A stretch of DNA of 7,208 nt, from contig CAJFQT010000074.1 in NCBI GenBank assembly GCA_904419095.1, positions 1 to 7,208 on the forward strand, in the 5' to 3' direction. The DNA comes from an uncultured Clostridia bacterium. GTDB lineage: Bacteria; Bacillota; Clostridia; TANB77; CAG-508. The translations under genes and the position numbers were made by a program. This document shows, piece by piece, positions 6,375-7,208 of this stretch. Numbering within the stretch: position 1 is the first letter of the stretch; every line of letters begins with the position of its first letter. The notes below the pieces were generated by a model. It was given only the letters and a program-made list of their open reading frames with translations. It was not told the origin of the DNA and did not search any database.

Positions 6375-7208
6375 TTATTTTATCCTAATATTAGGAGGAT
6401 TTTGAAAAGTAAATTTGGTTTTTACATTTTTTTCTTTATCAAATTCTATTCGTTCAATTAGTTTTTCTAATATCATTTTATTTGGCTTTTCCATTTTTAA
6501 GAACTCATTTGCAATTTGTTTTATTTCTTTAAAATTAATTTTTGGAGATTTTTGATTCGTTTCTTTTAGCTCTTTCTCTATCTCTTTTATTTCTTTTAAA
6601 ATTTTATTTCTCTCTTTTTGTTTTTTTTCGTAAATAACTTTAAAATCTTCTATTTGTATAATTTTATTTATTTTGTCTTGATATATTTCTTCAATTGTAT
6701 TTTCTATATTTTTTAATGTTTGTTTTAATTCTTGTAGTTTTGTTTGCAACAAGTTACCTTTGCTTTTAGCTTGTTTTTCTGCTTGTTCATATATGTGTTT
6801 TATTTCTTTTTCTGAAAAATTCATTTTTTGTATTTCTTCTTTTATTTTTTTATTTACCGCTTCTTCTATTAAATTTGCTGAAATTTGCTTGCAATCGCAT
6901 AATCCACTATAATTATTTCTTTTTGAACAGATAAAATAGGTTGCTCTCCAAACTGTTCCATTTTTTCTTTTTTCTTCTCGACATCTTAAAGTTGCTTTAT
7001 TCCCACATTCTCCACAATATACTAATCCTTTGAGTGGATGGTCATATTTTCTATCTCGTACCTTTGTATAGCCATTTAATTTATCTTGTGCTTTATTCCA
7101 AGTTTCAATATCTATAATTGGCTCATGCATATTTTCTAGGACAATGTGTTCTTCTTTTTTTGTGCATCTTACTTTAGTTATTTTATGGCTTACTTTTTGA
7201 AATTTTCT
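6375..7208 (-). CDS. Large serine recombinase, C-terminal part; runs off the right edge
   Basis: The frame is open from the right edge (codon 7208-7206) to TAA at 6377-6375, giving 277 residues. The ATG at 7130 is internal: upstream, in frame, SHKITKVRCTKKEEHIVLEN continues into HEPIIDIETWNKAQ, the usual end of the 'Recombinase' domain. A zinc-ribbon follows with YCGECGNK and further cysteines in FICSKRNN and GLCDC (residues about 65-106). Next comes a long Lys/Glu-rich coiled coil (about 120-230) and a conserved end with RIEFDKEKNV. This matches site-specific recombinases of clostridial phages and integrative elements, where zinc ribbon and coiled coil bind DNA and control direction. The catalytic resolvase domain lies outside the window. 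Its stop is about 30 bases from the broken pdaA, so it probably belongs to the element that split that gene. Confidence 0.93.
   Translation of the reverse strand, partial: RKFQKVSHKITKVRCTKKEEHIVLENMHEPIIDIETWNKAQDKLNGYTKVRDRKYDHPLKGLVYCGECGNKATLRCREEKRKNGTVWRATYFICSKRNNYSGLCDCKQISANLIEEAVNKKIKEEIQKMNFSEKEIKHIYEQAEKQAKSKGNLLQTKLQELKQTLKNIENTIEEIYQDKINKIIQIEDFKVIYEKKQKERNKILKEIKEIEKELKETNQKSPKINFKEIKQIANEFLKMEKPNKMILEKLIERIEFDKEKNVKTKFTFQNPPNIRIK

Overview
The window is AT-rich DNA from a spore-forming, low-GC Firmicute, most likely a clostridial (gut-type) species. This rests on the sporulation genes yqfC and yqfD, the strong AGGAGG-type ribosome sites, the consensus sigma-A promoter and the standard use of TGA as stop. 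Every gene I can support lies on the minus strand, so transcription runs from high to low coordinates.

Reading in the direction of transcription: the right edge (7208-6375) holds the C-terminal part of a large serine recombinase whose N-terminus lies outside the window. About 30 bases after its stop comes the C-terminal half of a PdaA-type polysaccharide deacetylase (6343-5924), cut off inside the catalytic domain. The simplest reading is that a serine-recombinase element was inserted into pdaA and that this is one element/chromosome junction. A compact row of six genes follows: yqfC, yqfD, an unrecognised 405-residue protein, ybeY, a DUF3048 protein with an N-terminal membrane anchor, and a small YlbF-family protein. 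Gaps of 13-85 bases and a good Shine-Dalgarno site for each start suggest one operon, with a weak candidate sporulation promoter before yqfC. In many Firmicutes phoH and yqfF lie between yqfD and ybeY; here the unrecognised gene occupies that place.

The row ends in an unusual terminator: a 13-bp outer stem followed by six U residues, whose 'loop' contains a 100-bp, almost perfect palindrome (891-990). Beyond it, a textbook TTGACA-17-TATAAT promoter drives two identical tRNA-Gly(TCC) genes with encoded CCA, followed by a terminator. The left edge (497-1) is the 5' part of a second large serine recombinase. It keeps a strong ribosome site and a well preserved resolvase domain, but has frameshifts and a stop codon near its N-terminus, so it looks like a decaying gene.

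Functionally the window combines mother-cell sporulation functions (yqfC/yqfD and, if rejoined, the spore-cortex enzyme PdaA), ribosome and RNA maintenance (ybeY, a YlbF-like protein, tRNA-Gly) and traces of two recombinase-bearing elements. The most interesting possibility is that the split pdaA is a 'skin'-like intervening-element arrangement, in which excision would restore a spore gene. The window alone cannot prove this.
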